A DNA stretch of 64,000 nt from UBA7985 sp965661545 (GTDB taxonomy: Bacteria > Pseudomonadota > Alphaproteobacteria > UBA7985), in assembly GCA_965661545.1 (NCBI GenBank), contig CBFIEF010000001.1:1-64000 (forward strand), written 5' to 3'. The first letter of the stretch is position 1. Each line of letters starts with the position of its first letter. The position numbers and the translations under genes were made by a program. Shown here one piece after another: positions 17,247-26,147 of this stretch. The notes beneath the pieces are model-generated. The model ran no database searches and was not told where the DNA came from. It saw nothing but the letters and a program-made list of their open reading frames with translations.

Positions 17247-18757
17247 GCGGCTTGCTCCTCTACGTCGCCGGTCATGGCGACGCCCAATGTCTCAGCTGTC
17301 CATTCGCTGGTTGGCTTGGCAGCTGACAAGTGGCCGTGGTTCAAAACGCACAGCCGGTCGGCCAATTCAAACAGCTCATCGAGGTCTTGGCTGATGACCA
17401 ACAGCGCCGAACCACTCTCGGCCAGCGCTTTCAACTGGTCTCGAATGTTCGTCGCCGAGCCCATATCCACGCCCCACGTCGGTTGGTTCACAACCAGCAC
17501 TTCTGGCTGTTTGATCAACTCACGCCCGACGATGAATTTCTGCAAGTTGCCGCCAGACAGCGCGCCTGCGCGCCCTGTGACCCCGGCGTGCCGAACGTCA
17601 TATCCATCGCAGATTTCAACGGCATGCTCGCGTGTCAAATTCCAGTCGATCAGGCCCCGGCGTTGGAAGCCGTGCGTCCCGAGGTTGGAAAGCAGCGTAT
17701 TGTCGATCAGGCTGAAGTCCGGCACAGCCGCATGTCCCAGTCGCTCTTCAGGTACAAAAGCACCGCCAAGCGCACGGCGCTGGGAGGGACCAGACCGCCC
17801 CGCCTCAACCCCATTGAGCCAAACTGCGTTTGATTGCGGGGCCAGGTCTTCGCCCGACATATAGGCGTAGAGCGCTTCCTGTCCGTTTCCGGCCACACCG
17901 GCCACGCCAACAATCTCTCCGCGCTGCACGGCCAGAGCGGGCACGCTGATGTCTTTGGTCCGCAGGTCTTTGACCTCCAACGCAACATCACCGAGGTTTT
18001 GCTGCCCCTTGGCAGTGGGGACCGGGCGGGTTCCGATCATCATTTCCGCGATTTCTTCAGCCGATTTCTCTGCTGGAACACACGTCGAAACAACCTTACC
18101 CCCGCGCAAGATCGTGGCGCGCTCACACAGGGCGCGCACCTCGTTCAGCTTGTGGGAGATAAACACCAAACCGCGCCCTTCGTCGCGCAGCAGGCGCAGG
18201 GTCGCGAACAGGGCTTCGGCTTCTTGCGGGGTCAGAACCGAGGTCGGTTCATCCAAGATCAGAAGCTCCGGCTCGCCCAGCAAAGCCCGCACAATCTCAA
18301 TGCGCTGCTTCTCGCCTGCGGAAAGTGTAAAGACGAGGGCGTCAGGGTCCAGCGGCAGGCCGTATTTCTCTGACATTTCAATGATTTTCGCGCGTCGGGT
18401 ATCGTCAAGCTGACCGCCCAGTCCAAGGGCGATATTCTCACCCACAGACATGCCATCAAACAGGGCAAAATGCTGGTGGACCATGCCGATACCAAGCGCC
18501 TTAGACGCCTGTGGCGATGAAATTGTGGTCTCTGCATCCTTCCAGACAATCCGTCCAGAGTCTGGCTTGGTTAAACCGGAAAGCACCTTCATCAAGGTCG
18601 ACTTCCCTGCGCCGTTTTCCCCGAGCAAGGCATGGATTTCTCCACGTTCGACGGCAAAATCAACGGCGTCGTTTGCCAGTACTCCGGGATAAGCCTTGGT
18701 GATCCGCTCCAGCGAAAGAAGACTCGTCATTCCCCGTTCCCACGCCCCTGCACGCAT
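17243..18757 (-). CDS. ABC transporter ATP-binding protein, duplicated domains (nucleoside/BMP type)
   Basis: 504 residues with two fused ATPase domains. The first has Walker A GENGAGKST at 46-54, signature LSAGEKQRIE and Walker B LLILDEPTSVL. The second has no normal Walker A (VAGVAGNGQEALY), signature LSGGNLQKFIVGREL and the degenerate Walker B VLVVNQPTWGVD. This asymmetry is normal for sugar/nucleoside ATPases of the RbsA/NupB kind. It is the first gene of the importer operon. GGGGA lies 6 nt before the ATG at 18757; a second in-frame ATG at 18730, where homology begins, is also possible. Confidence 0.92.
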   Translation of the reverse strand: MRAGAWERGMTSLLSLERITKAYPGVLANDAVDFAVERGEIHALLGENGAGKSTLMKVLSGLTKPDSGRIVWKDAETTISSPQASKALGIGMVHQHFALFDGMSVGENIALGLGGQLDDTRRAKIIEMSEKYGLPLDPDALVFTLSAGEKQRIEIVRALLGEPELLILDEPTSVLTPQEAEALFATLRLLRDEGRGLVFISHKLNEVRALCERATILRGGKVVSTCVPAEKSAEEIAEMMIGTRPVPTAKGQQNLGDVALEVKDLRTKDISVPALAVQRGEIVGVAGVAGNGQEALYAYMSGEDLAPQSNAVWLNGVEAGRSGPSQRRALGGAFVPEERLGHAAVPDFSLIDNTLLSNLGTHGFQRRGLIDWNLTREHAVEICDGYDVRHAGVTGRAGALSGGNLQKFIVGRELIKQPEVLVVNQPTWGVDMGSATNIRDQLKALAESGSALLVISQDLDELFELADRLCVLNHGHLSAAKPTSEWTAETLGVAMTGDVEEQAA

Positions 18758-18923
18758 TATTGTTCCCCATCGGCTATAGCGCAGCAGTGCCTAATTCGCG
18801 ACCCTTTGTCCTGTGGATGACTCGCTGTGCTGAAGAATTCATCAGTCTTCTGGGCAAATGGGGTAAATTTTCATGGCGTGCAGGGTGGCTAAGGCGTTAG
18901 ACGATCCCGGTAAGGAAAAAAAT

Positions 18924-19865
18924 ATGAACCCTCGTCTCATTGGTTACGCTTTCGCTATTCTGGGTGTGTTGATTATTTCACCTGACTCTGCCCTGATCCG
19001 GAAGATCGCCATGAACCCGTGGGGTCTCTTGTTTTGGCGCGGCGTGGGTATTTTCGGCGTGGCGGCTGTTCTGTCACTGATCTGGTATCGCGGCGGGTTG
19101 ATTCAGTATTTCCGGCAGACCGGAAAGTTGGGTTTAGCCATCACGGTCTTTTTCTTTATCTCCACCTGCAGCTTTGTTTATTCGGCCCTGACCATTAACC
19201 CGATTATCTTGTTGATTGTCGTGGCGCTGGGCCCGGTCTCAGGCGCGGTGTTCTCTATCATTCTATTGCGCGAACCGCCCCGCAGAGCGGTTTGGATCGC
19301 TATAGCGCTTTCCTTTGTCGGCATGGGTTTGGTCGTCTGGGGCGAAATGGAAGCCAACGACGGCTTTGCACGCTTGGCGGCGGGTGAAGGGCTCTTGCTG
19401 CCGCCTTGGCCGTCTATGCTGGCCTTGTTCTTCGTGCCGACGCTGCTGGGGCTTTGCTTCACGCTCACACGGCGGATCGAGCAGCCCAACATCTGGCCGA
19501 GTAACGCCTTGGCGGGTTTGTTGGCCATGGTGATCATGCCCTTTTTTGCGCCAACGCTTGAAGTGCCAGCGGGCGTATTTTGGGAGTTCGCTTTCCTGAT
19601 CATAGCGGTCTCCGGCTTCAGCTTCATTTTCGTCACGCTGGCGCCGCGCTGGATCAGTTCGGCGGAAACCTCGCTGGTGTTCCTGCTCGAAACCTTGCTT
19701 GGCTCGATCTGGATTTGGCTACTGATTGGTCAGCAGCCAGAACTGCACGAAATCGCAGGTGGTGCCGTGGTTGGTTTGGCGGTCGTGGTGGTGGTCTTGT
19801 CGGCGGTTCGCGCTAAAGCTGAACCGTCCCCATCGCCGCGTCCCGCAGCTGAAGAGCGTAGTTAA
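18924..19865 (+). CDS. DMT/EamA family transporter
   Basis: 313 residues with ten predicted hydrophobic segments arranged as two EamA repeats, each about 140 residues; an inner-membrane drug/metabolite exporter by family. The substrate cannot be told. AAGGAAA before the ATG at 18924 sets the start; the frame is open upstream to 18873. Unusually, its 3' end overlaps the convergent pdxA-like gene by 53 bp, so the last 17 codons are antisense to the end of pdxA, and no terminator is visible between them. Confidence 0.87.
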   Translation: MNPRLIGYAFAILGVLIISPDSALIRKIAMNPWGLLFWRGVGIFGVAAVLSLIWYRGGLIQYFRQTGKLGLAITVFFFISTCSFVYSALTINPIILLIVVALGPVSGAVFSIILLREPPRRAVWIAIALSFVGMGLVVWGEMEANDGFARLAAGEGLLLPPWPSMLALFFVPTLLGLCFTLTRRIEQPNIWPSNALAGLLAMVIMPFFAPTLEVPAGVFWEFAFLIIAVSGFSFIFVTLAPRWISSAETSLVFLLETLLGSIWIWLLIGQQPELHEIAGGAVVGLAVVVVVLSAVRAKAEPSPSPRPAAEERS

Positions 19866-20814
19866 ACGCAGTGCGCAAACTCGCCGGATCAGCAATCCCC
19901 TGACCGGCGATATCAAAGGCAGTGCCATGGTCCGGTGAGGTGCGAACAAATGGCAGGCCGAGAGTGATGTTCACGCCATCGGCCAAGCCCATGTATTTCA
20001 CCGGGATCAGCCCCTGATCGTGATACTGCGCGACAACCACGTCGAAAGCACCCTGACGGGCTGACATGAACACGGTATCGCCGGGCCAAGGTCCGCTGGC
20101 AATGATGCCTTCGGCTTTGGCGTCTTCGATCGCAGGCAGGATTTCGTCCGCATCCTCATCCCCAAACAAGCGCCCTTCGCCCGCATGCGGGTTCAAGCCA
20201 GCCACCGCAACGCGTGGATCGCTGTACCCCAAGGCAACCGCCCCGTGATGGGCAAGCCGGATCGCGCGCAAGACGTTTTCGCGGGTGATGAGGTCTACGG
20301 CCTGCCGCAGGGGTACGTGGATCGTGGTTAAAACAGTACGGATGGCCGAATTGGCGAGCATCATTGCCACATCAGCTTTGGCGTAATGCGCTAGCATTTC
20401 CGTATGACCGGGGAAGGGGATATTTGCCGCTGCGAAGGCTTCTTTGTTGATCGGCGCGGTGATGATCCCAGCAAGAGCGCCGCTCATAGAATAATCGATC
20501 CCAGCTTTAATCGCTCCAAAGGCTGCTTCGCCTGCGATTTTGGACACCTGACCAAGCGTCACAGACGCGGCGGCTGGGCCCGCAGAAAGAACGGAAATGG
20601 TGCCTTCGGGTACGGGCGCGCCGGGGTGGTCCACGCTCTGCAAAGCCAGCTCTAACCCAAGGCGCTTTGCCGCCAAATGCAAGACTTCCGGGTCGCCCAA
20701 AACCAAGGGTCGTTCTGGCAAATCAGGCTGCGCCAGCATCTTCGCGCAGATTTCTGGTCCGATCCCTGCGGGGTCGCCAAGCGTGAGCCCGAGAAGCTGG
20801 GGTTTGGCCGTCAC
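19813..20814 (-). CDS. pdxA: 4-hydroxythreonine-4-phosphate dehydrogenase
   Basis: 333 residues, normal PdxA length. PdxA oxidises 4-phosphohydroxy-L-threonine in the DXP-dependent vitamin B6 route; it is a cytosolic NAD-dependent enzyme with a divalent metal. Seen: GDPAGIGPE at about 13-21, PGHTEMLAHYA, NPHAGE, and YHDQGLIPVK followed by SPDHGTAFDIAG, all family signatures with metal-binding histidines. The frame is open to 20874, but a GTG at 20814 lies just after the stop of htrA (TAAGCGTG), so coupled translation from that GTG is most likely. A PdxA2-type catabolic role is possible because the usual surA-pdxA-rsmA order is not seen. Confidence 0.87.
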   Translation of the reverse strand: MTAKPQLLGLTLGDPAGIGPEICAKMLAQPDLPERPLVLGDPEVLHLAAKRLGLELALQSVDHPGAPVPEGTISVLSAGPAAASVTLGQVSKIAGEAAFGAIKAGIDYSMSGALAGIITAPINKEAFAAANIPFPGHTEMLAHYAKADVAMMLANSAIRTVLTTIHVPLRQAVDLITRENVLRAIRLAHHGAVALGYSDPRVAVAGLNPHAGEGRLFGDEDADEILPAIEDAKAEGIIASGPWPGDTVFMSARQGAFDVVVAQYHDQGLIPVKYMGLADGVNITLGLPFVRTSPDHGTAFDIAGQGIADPASLRTAFNYALQLRDAAMGTVQL

Positions 20815-20816
20815 GC

Positions 20817-22223
20817 TTAGTACACCAGACGATAGGTCACAGTCCGGCCCCCACGGTCGAGGATGAACGACCACCGGCGAGAGCGCGCTTCTTCGAGCGC
20901 GAGTTCGAGGTCTTCGATGGTTTCTATGATTTCACGGTTGGCGGAACGAATGACATCGCCAGCCTTAAAGCCTTGCCGCGCGGCGATGGAGCCGCTCGGG
21001 ACTTCTGAAATCACCACACCGGTCCATTTTCCCGGCAGGTCCAATTCCTGTGAAACCGCTGGCGAGAGGTTGATCACGCTCGCCCCTTGCAGTGGGTGAC
21101 GACCAGTGAGCTGAGTTTCTTCACGTGCTGGGACTTCTGGCGGCGCAGACAAATTCAGGACGATGTCGATGATATCGCCTTCGCGGTAAACTTGAGCGAC
21201 CATTGTGCCGCCAACCAAGCTGCTGGCGATGGCGTAGCGCATTTCGGCGGTACTGAGGATTTCAGCACTGTCGAGACTCAGGATAACGTCACCGGTCTGA
21301 ATACCCGCGTCGAATGCTGGGGACGGGTCGTAAACGTCATTGACGAGAAAGCCGCCGTTGCCATCCAGATCGAGGATATTGGCCATTTGCCGCGTCACGT
21401 CTTCGCCAGTGATGCCGAGCCAAGGGCGCACGACTTTGCCACCACCATTTTCCAGAGCGCGCAGGGTGTTTGCGACGAAGTTGGCAGGGATGGCAAAACC
21501 GATGCCTGCCGACGATCCGCTTTGCGAGTAAATCGCTGTGTTAATGCCGATGAGATTGCCGTTCATATCCACCAGCGCGCCACCGGAGTTGCCGGGGTTA
21601 ATTGAGGCGTCAGTCTGGATAAAGCTGCCCACTTCCGTGATGCCCACGTCTGTTCGCGCCAGGGCGGAGACAATGCCCATGGTGGTGGTTTGGCCGACAC
21701 CAAAGGGATTACCGATTGCCAGCACCAGATCGCCAATCTCAACGCCGTCTGAGTCGCCAAGGTTGAGGATGGGCAGATCGTCGCCTTCGGGATCGATTTG
21801 CAGCAAAGCGAGGTCGGACGCGCTGTCGGTGAACAGCACTTCGGCGACGAACTCACGCTTGTCCGAGAGCACAACTTCAACTTCGGTGCCTTCGCTAATC
21901 ACGTGATAGTTGGTCACGACCAAGCCATCGGCGGAAACAATCACCCCAGAGCCAAGAGCGGTTTGGACTTTTTCGGTCTGCCGGGAAAACGGTGAGCCAA
22001 GCAGATCTTCGCCAAAGCCACCCAGAGGCGAGCGCGAAACTTCGGCGCGAGTAAAGATATTAACCACAGCAGGCGCGGACTGTTTAACCAATGGCGCAAA
22101 CGAAAGCTGGATTTGCACAGCCGACGCGGGAACCGCGCGCTCTGCATTTTGAGCGTGGGTTAGGCCAGCGAACGACAGGCTCAAACCCAGAGCCAAGCAG
22201 ATACCGGTGATGAAGCGTTTCAA
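20817..22223 (-). CDS. periplasmic serine protease, Do/HtrA family
   Basis: 468 residues. HtrA proteases degrade misfolded envelope proteins. Seen: signal peptide cut near GLTHA/Q at 24; trypsin-like domain with His107 (TNYHV), Asp137 (ASDLALL) and Ser213 (GNSGG); then two PDZ domains, ending in a basic RGGRTVTYRLVY. The frame is open upstream, but the TTG at 22223 has an excellent AGGGAGAG ribosome site and begins with a standard signal peptide, so I chose it over the longer versions. It is upstream of and probably coupled to pdxA. A second Do protease lies at 41642. Confidence 0.92.
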   Translation of the reverse strand: MKRFITGICLALGLSLSFAGLTHAQNAERAVPASAVQIQLSFAPLVKQSAPAVVNIFTRAEVSRSPLGGFGEDLLGSPFSRQTEKVQTALGSGVIVSADGLVVTNYHVISEGTEVEVVLSDKREFVAEVLFTDSASDLALLQIDPEGDDLPILNLGDSDGVEIGDLVLAIGNPFGVGQTTTMGIVSALARTDVGITEVGSFIQTDASINPGNSGGALVDMNGNLIGINTAIYSQSGSSAGIGFAIPANFVANTLRALENGGGKVVRPWLGITGEDVTRQMANILDLDGNGGFLVNDVYDPSPAFDAGIQTGDVILSLDSAEILSTAEMRYAIASSLVGGTMVAQVYREGDIIDIVLNLSAPPEVPAREETQLTGRHPLQGASVINLSPAVSQELDLPGKWTGVVISEVPSGSIAARQGFKAGDVIRSANREIIETIEDLELALEEARSRRWSFILDRGGRTVTYRLVY

Positions 22224-22474
22224 GTGTCTCTCCCTGAAGGACGCGATCGAGGCGGCAAAGTACAAATGCGCCCCCACGCGTTTCCTTGCATACATCCTAA
22301 AGAATTGGGACTGCGTTCGCACTTTGGGAAGGTTGAATTAAGGCAAGGTGCACAGAGCTGTGAATGAATCCGTGATTCTGGCCAATATTCCGCGGATTCC
22401 GGCTTTTTTACCCCGTCAATCGAGCAATTTATGTCTTAGAGTTGAAAATATTTAGTCTCAGATGGAGCCTTCGA
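22224..22474. other. divergent promoter region
   Basis: About 250 bp between the divergent htrA and rarA operons. It should hold both promoters; I see no firm motif, repeat or small gene in it. Confidence 0.35.
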
Positions 22475-22786
22475 ATGTCATTTCTACAAAATGTCCCTCA
22501 CCTGATCGTCCTGATTCTTTCTCTCGTGATGCTGGGGATCGTGGGCTACGGCTTTGCCGCGGGCGATCTTGACGCCTTTCTGTTGGCCCTGCGGGAGCCT
22601 TGGAATCAAGTGACGCTCGCGGACCTTTACATCTCGTTCTGGTTGATGAGCGTGGTGATGTTTGTTCTCTCGCGGAACAAGTGGGCGTCGCTGCCTTGGA
22701 TCGTTGCGATCAATATCATCGGAAGCCCGGTTTTTGGCCTTTGGCTCTTGCTTAATCTGCCCCGACTGCGCAAACGGTTGGGATGA
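22475..22786 (+). CDS. small inner-membrane protein of unknown function
   Basis: 103 residues with three strongly hydrophobic segments (about 8-27, 53-70 and 77-95) and a basic end LPRLRKRLG. It resembles small conserved 'DUF' membrane proteins but I do not assign a family. GGAG lies 7 nt before the ATG at 22475; the frame is open to a TTG at 22442. Its stop overlaps the start of rarA as ATGA, so it is the first gene of the rarA-crcB-rluC-HAD-ATP12 operon. Confidence 0.75.
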   Translation: MSFLQNVPHLIVLILSLVMLGIVGYGFAAGDLDAFLLALREPWNQVTLADLYISFWLMSVVMFVLSRNKWASLPWIVAINIIGSPVFGLWLLLNLPRLRKRLG

Positions 22787-24111
22787 CCGACAGCCTTTTT
22801 AGCCAATCCACCAATGACCAACGTCCGCTCGCTGACCGCCTGCGTCCGATGACGCTGGACGATGTTGTGGGGCAGCAGCAGTTGCTGGCATCCGATGCGC
22901 CCTTACGCCGGATGGTGGAGCAGAACCGTTTGGTCTCCTCCATCCTTTGGGGCCCACCGGGCTGTGGGAAAACGACGTTGGCGCGGCTCATGGCCCAAAT
23001 CGGGGATTTTGAGTTCGAATCCATATCCGCGATTTTCGCCGGGGTCGCCGATCTGAAAAAGCTGTTCGAGGCCGCCCGTGCTCGGCGCAGAGACGGGCGG
23101 GCAACCTTGCTGTTCGTGGACGAGATCCACCGCTTCAACAAATCCCAGCAAGACAGCTTTTTACCCGTCGTTGAAGACGGGACCATCGTTCTGTTGGGCG
23201 CGACAACGGAGAACCCATCGTTCGAGCTGAACGCGGCTTTGCTGTCGCGCTGTCAGGTGCTGGTTTTGGAGCGGCTGGAACCGGGCGACTTGGAGGAGCT
23301 GTTGCAGCGCGCCGAAAGGGTCGAAGGACGGCCCTTGCCGCTGGATGAGGGTGCACGCGAAACCATCTGTGCGCTGGCCGATGGAGATGGACGCTATTTG
23401 CTCAATCTCGCAGAGCAGGTTTGGGCCTCAGCGGGGCCGGAGGCTTTGACCACTGACCGCTTGCTGAAAGTCGTTCAGCGTCGTCGCCCGGTTTATGACA
23501 AGGGGCAGGACAGTCATTACAACCTGATTTCAGCGCTGCATAAATCCTTGCGCGGGTCTGACGCCGACGCGGCCTTATATTGGTTCGAGCGCATGCTGGC
23601 TGGCGGCGAAGACCCCAATTATATCGCTCGGCGCTTGACCCGGTTTGCTGTTGAAGACATTGGCCTCGCGGACCCCAACGCCATGACCCACGCCCTGAAT
23701 GCCTGGCAAGTCTATGAGCGGCTAGGCAGCCCAGAAGGCGACTTGGCGCTGGCGAATTCGGTGCTGTATCTGGCAACCGCACCCAAGTCCAATGCAGTCT
23801 ACACCGCGCACAAAGCTGGACTTTGGACTGCGCAAAAGACCGGATCTTTGCCGCCGCCGAAGAACATTCTGAACGCCCCCACATCGCTGATGAAAGACAT
23901 CGGCTATGGCGCGAATTATCAGTATGACCACGACGCTGAAGACGGCTTTTCGGGACAGAATTTCTTCCCAGAAGGCATGAACCGGGAGCAGTTCTACAAG
24001 CCTTTCGAACGCGGTTTTGAACGCGACATTCACAAGCGGCTCGAATACTGGGCGCGGCTGCGCATGCGGCGGCAAGCGGATGACAGAGACAGCGGGGGTG
24101 AGTCCTCGTGA
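22783..24111 (+). CDS. rarA: replication-associated recombination protein A (AAA ATPase)
   Basis: 442 residues. RarA/MgsA (Mgs1/WRNIP1 family) is a DNA-end-unwinding ATPase acting at stalled replication forks. Seen: RPMTLDDVVGQQQLL, Walker A GPPGCGKTT at 57-65, Walker B LLFVDEIHRFNK near 107, sensor ATTENPSFE, and the C-terminal tetramerisation part with HYNLISALHKSLRGSD and YHDAEDGFSGQ-like text (YDHDAEDGFSGQNFFPEGM). Length and motif order are normal. It overlaps both neighbours by 4 nt. Confidence 0.95.
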   Translation: MTDSLFSQSTNDQRPLADRLRPMTLDDVVGQQQLLASDAPLRRMVEQNRLVSSILWGPPGCGKTTLARLMAQIGDFEFESISAIFAGVADLKKLFEAARARRRDGRATLLFVDEIHRFNKSQQDSFLPVVEDGTIVLLGATTENPSFELNAALLSRCQVLVLERLEPGDLEELLQRAERVEGRPLPLDEGARETICALADGDGRYLLNLAEQVWASAGPEALTTDRLLKVVQRRRPVYDKGQDSHYNLISALHKSLRGSDADAALYWFERMLAGGEDPNYIARRLTRFAVEDIGLADPNAMTHALNAWQVYERLGSPEGDLALANSVLYLATAPKSNAVYTAHKAGLWTAQKTGSLPPPKNILNAPTSLMKDIGYGANYQYDHDAEDGFSGQNFFPEGMNREQFYKPFERGFERDIHKRLEYWARLRMRRQADDRDSGGESS

Positions 24112-24479
24112 TCTGGCTTTCTGTTGCGCTGGGCGGCGCAGTGGGCGCGTGTCTGCGCTATGCCCTGTTTCTTTCCATGGGCACCGTTGGCGGCATTCCG
24201 GTCGGCACTTTTATTGCCAATGCGCTAGGCGCGACCGCCATGGGTGTGCTGGCGGCTGCGTTCCGCAACGCAGACGCATGGGGCAGTCCCGTGCGGATGT
24301 TCTTGCTGGTTGGCGTTCTGGGGGCTTTAACGACGTTTTCCACTTTCGCGCTCGAAGCCGTTGATGCGCTTCGTGCCGGAAAAACGCTGATCGCACTGAG
24401 TTATATGGTTGGTACAGTTGTTATCACCGTGGCCGGGTGTTGGATTGGCTATTGGGCGGGACAGAACCTTGGCCGTTGA
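24108..24479 (+). CDS. crcB: fluoride efflux channel CrcB/Fluc
   Basis: 123 residues with four transmembrane segments. CrcB/Fluc dimers form fluoride-selective channels in the inner membrane. Seen: GACLRYALF near the N-terminus, GTFIANALGATAMG with the conserved pore Asn, and GALTTFSTFALEA with the conserved Phe/Thr track. It overlaps rarA by 4 nt. There is no separate fluoride riboswitch, which fits its position inside an operon. Confidence 0.94.
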   Translation: MIWLSVALGGAVGACLRYALFLSMGTVGGIPVGTFIANALGATAMGVLAAAFRNADAWGSPVRMFLLVGVLGALTTFSTFALEAVDALRAGKTLIALSYMVGTVVITVAGCWIGYWAGQNLGR

Positions 24480-25416
24480 AATTGAGATTACCGCAGACCA
24501 TGCCGGACAGCGGCTTGACCGGCTCGTGAAGGGCATGGCGCCGCACATTGGCTTTGGCGCGCAGCAAAAGTGGTTCCGCACGGGCCAAGTCCGACTGAAC
24601 GGCAAGCGGGTTAAGGGCGCCGAGCGGGTCGAAACTGGCGATTTTCTTCGCCTGCCGCCGCAAGCGCAGCGCCAAGAGAGTAAAGGTAGCGCCGACGGCG
24701 GACAGCGCGAACCAGCAGCCCCCGATCCGGGCTTGGTCCAGCAGCTCCAAGATTGCACGATTTTGGACGAGGGCCAGATCCTCGCCTTCGATAAGCCGTC
24801 CGGCTTGGCCGTACAGGGTGGCAGTAAAACCATCCGGCACGTCGATGGCGCGCTGCCAGCTTTCACCAATGACATTGGCGAGGTTCCCCGGCTGGTCCAT
24901 CGGTTGGACCGCGATACCTCTGGCGTGCTGCTGGTTGGGCGTGGGCGGGAGACGGCTGCATTTCTAACGAAAGCCTTTGCCTCTCGCGACGCCCGCAAAA
25001 CCTATTTTGCGCTCGTAACAGATTGGCCAGAAGGCGAGGAGGCGGGCGTTATTTCTGCCCCGCTGATTAAGGCCCGGCAGGGCGGCGAAGAGCGGGTTAT
25101 CGTGGATTTTGACCATGAGGACGCGCAAAGCGCTGAAACCCTGTTTCGGGTTGAGCGGCGCGCGGCAAATGGCTTGGTGCTGCTATCGATGGAGCCGCGC
25201 ACTGGCCGGACGCACCAACTGCGCGTCCACGCCGCGCACTTTGGCGGCACAATCGTGGGCGACGGCAAATATGGCCGTCGCTTGCCCGGTGGTTGGTCAG
25301 CGCCAAAGCGGCTATATTTGCACGCAGCGAGTCTGGAACTGCCCCATCCTGATGGCTCGATCATCCGCTTGAGCGCACCTCTGCCATCCGCCTTCGAAGT
25401 CGCCCTGAACGCTTGA
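24469..25416 (+). CDS. rluC: RluA/RluC family 23S rRNA pseudouridine synthase
   Basis: 315 residues. Converts uridines to pseudouridine in 23S rRNA; a cytosolic enzyme. Seen: an N-terminal S4 RNA-binding domain (GQRLDRLVKGMAPHIG; WFRTGQVRLNGKRVKG), the catalytic HRLDRDTSGVLL with its Asp, RKTYFALV, and the GRTHQLRVHAAHFGGTIVGD motif. The symbol rluC is by best pattern; another RluA-family member is possible. The start is uncertain: homology begins near a TTG at 24469, which overlaps the end of crcB by 11 nt; the frame is open to 24409. Confidence 0.88.
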   Translation: MAVEIEITADHAGQRLDRLVKGMAPHIGFGAQQKWFRTGQVRLNGKRVKGAERVETGDFLRLPPQAQRQESKGSADGGQREPAAPDPGLVQQLQDCTILDEGQILAFDKPSGLAVQGGSKTIRHVDGALPAFTNDIGEVPRLVHRLDRDTSGVLLVGRGRETAAFLTKAFASRDARKTYFALVTDWPEGEEAGVISAPLIKARQGGEERVIVDFDHEDAQSAETLFRVERRAANGLVLLSMEPRTGRTHQLRVHAAHFGGTIVGDGKYGRRLPGGWSAPKRLYLHAASLELPHPDGSIIRLSAPLPSAFEVALNA

Positions 25417-25448
25417 CCGACTCAGGTTTGGCGTGACACGAACCGGGA

Positions 25449-26147
25449 ATGCAGAACCAACCCGAACACCGCTTTACGCTTCTCGCGTTCGATATGGATG
25501 GCACGCTGATTGACAGCCTAGCAGCCATTGTCGATGCCTCCGTAGAAGCCTTTGCTGGAACGCCGTTTGCAACCCCGACCGCCGACCAAGTGCGAGAGGT
25601 TGTTGGGTTGCACCTCGAATTGTGTGTTGAGCATTGGGCGCCAGACGCCTCTGCGGATGAGGTGCGAGACCTCGCTGAGCGATACCGCATGGCCTTTCGT
25701 GGTCAGCGCGCGCGGGGCGAGCAGAACGTGAAGTTCTATGAGGGGGTTACGGAGACGCTGGACCTGTTGCGCCATGACGAAACGTTTATGGCCGTGGTGA
25801 CAGGCAAGGACCGTCGAGGGCTGGATGCAACCTTGCAGATGCAGGATTTTGGCCATCACTTCCACTCGCTGCAAACGCCTGACACCAACCCCGGGAAACC
25901 GGCACCCGATATGGTGTGGAGTGCGAACCGTGAGACTGTGACTGAGGCGCGCGATACGGTGGTGATTGGGGACACGAGTTTTGACATGGAAATGGCCCGA
26001 AACGCTGGGGCCTTTGCGCTGGGCGTGACCTACGGCAATCACAGCGAAGAGCGCTTGCGCCAATCCGGCGCGCATATGTTGATCCATTCTTTTGCGGAAT
26101 TACCCGCTGCTTTGAAAGCACTCAGCCACGAGGATTTTCGCCCATGA
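25449..26147 (+). CDS. HAD family hydrolase (phosphoglycolate phosphatase-like)
   Basis: 232 residues with the haloacid dehalogenase fold: motif I FDMDGTLIDS at 14-23 with nucleophile Asp15, motif II VVTGKDRRG, and motif IV VIGDTSFDMEMARNAG. The helical cap between motifs I and II is of the C1 type found in Gph-like phosphatases. Probably a small-molecule phosphatase in the cytosol. The stop overlaps the ATP12 start by 4 nt. Confidence 0.88.
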   Translation: MQNQPEHRFTLLAFDMDGTLIDSLAAIVDASVEAFAGTPFATPTADQVREVVGLHLELCVEHWAPDASADEVRDLAERYRMAFRGQRARGEQNVKFYEGVTETLDLLRHDETFMAVVTGKDRRGLDATLQMQDFGHHFHSLQTPDTNPGKPAPDMVWSANRETVTEARDTVVIGDTSFDMEMARNAGAFALGVTYGNHSEERLRQSGAHMLIHSFAELPAALKALSHEDFRP

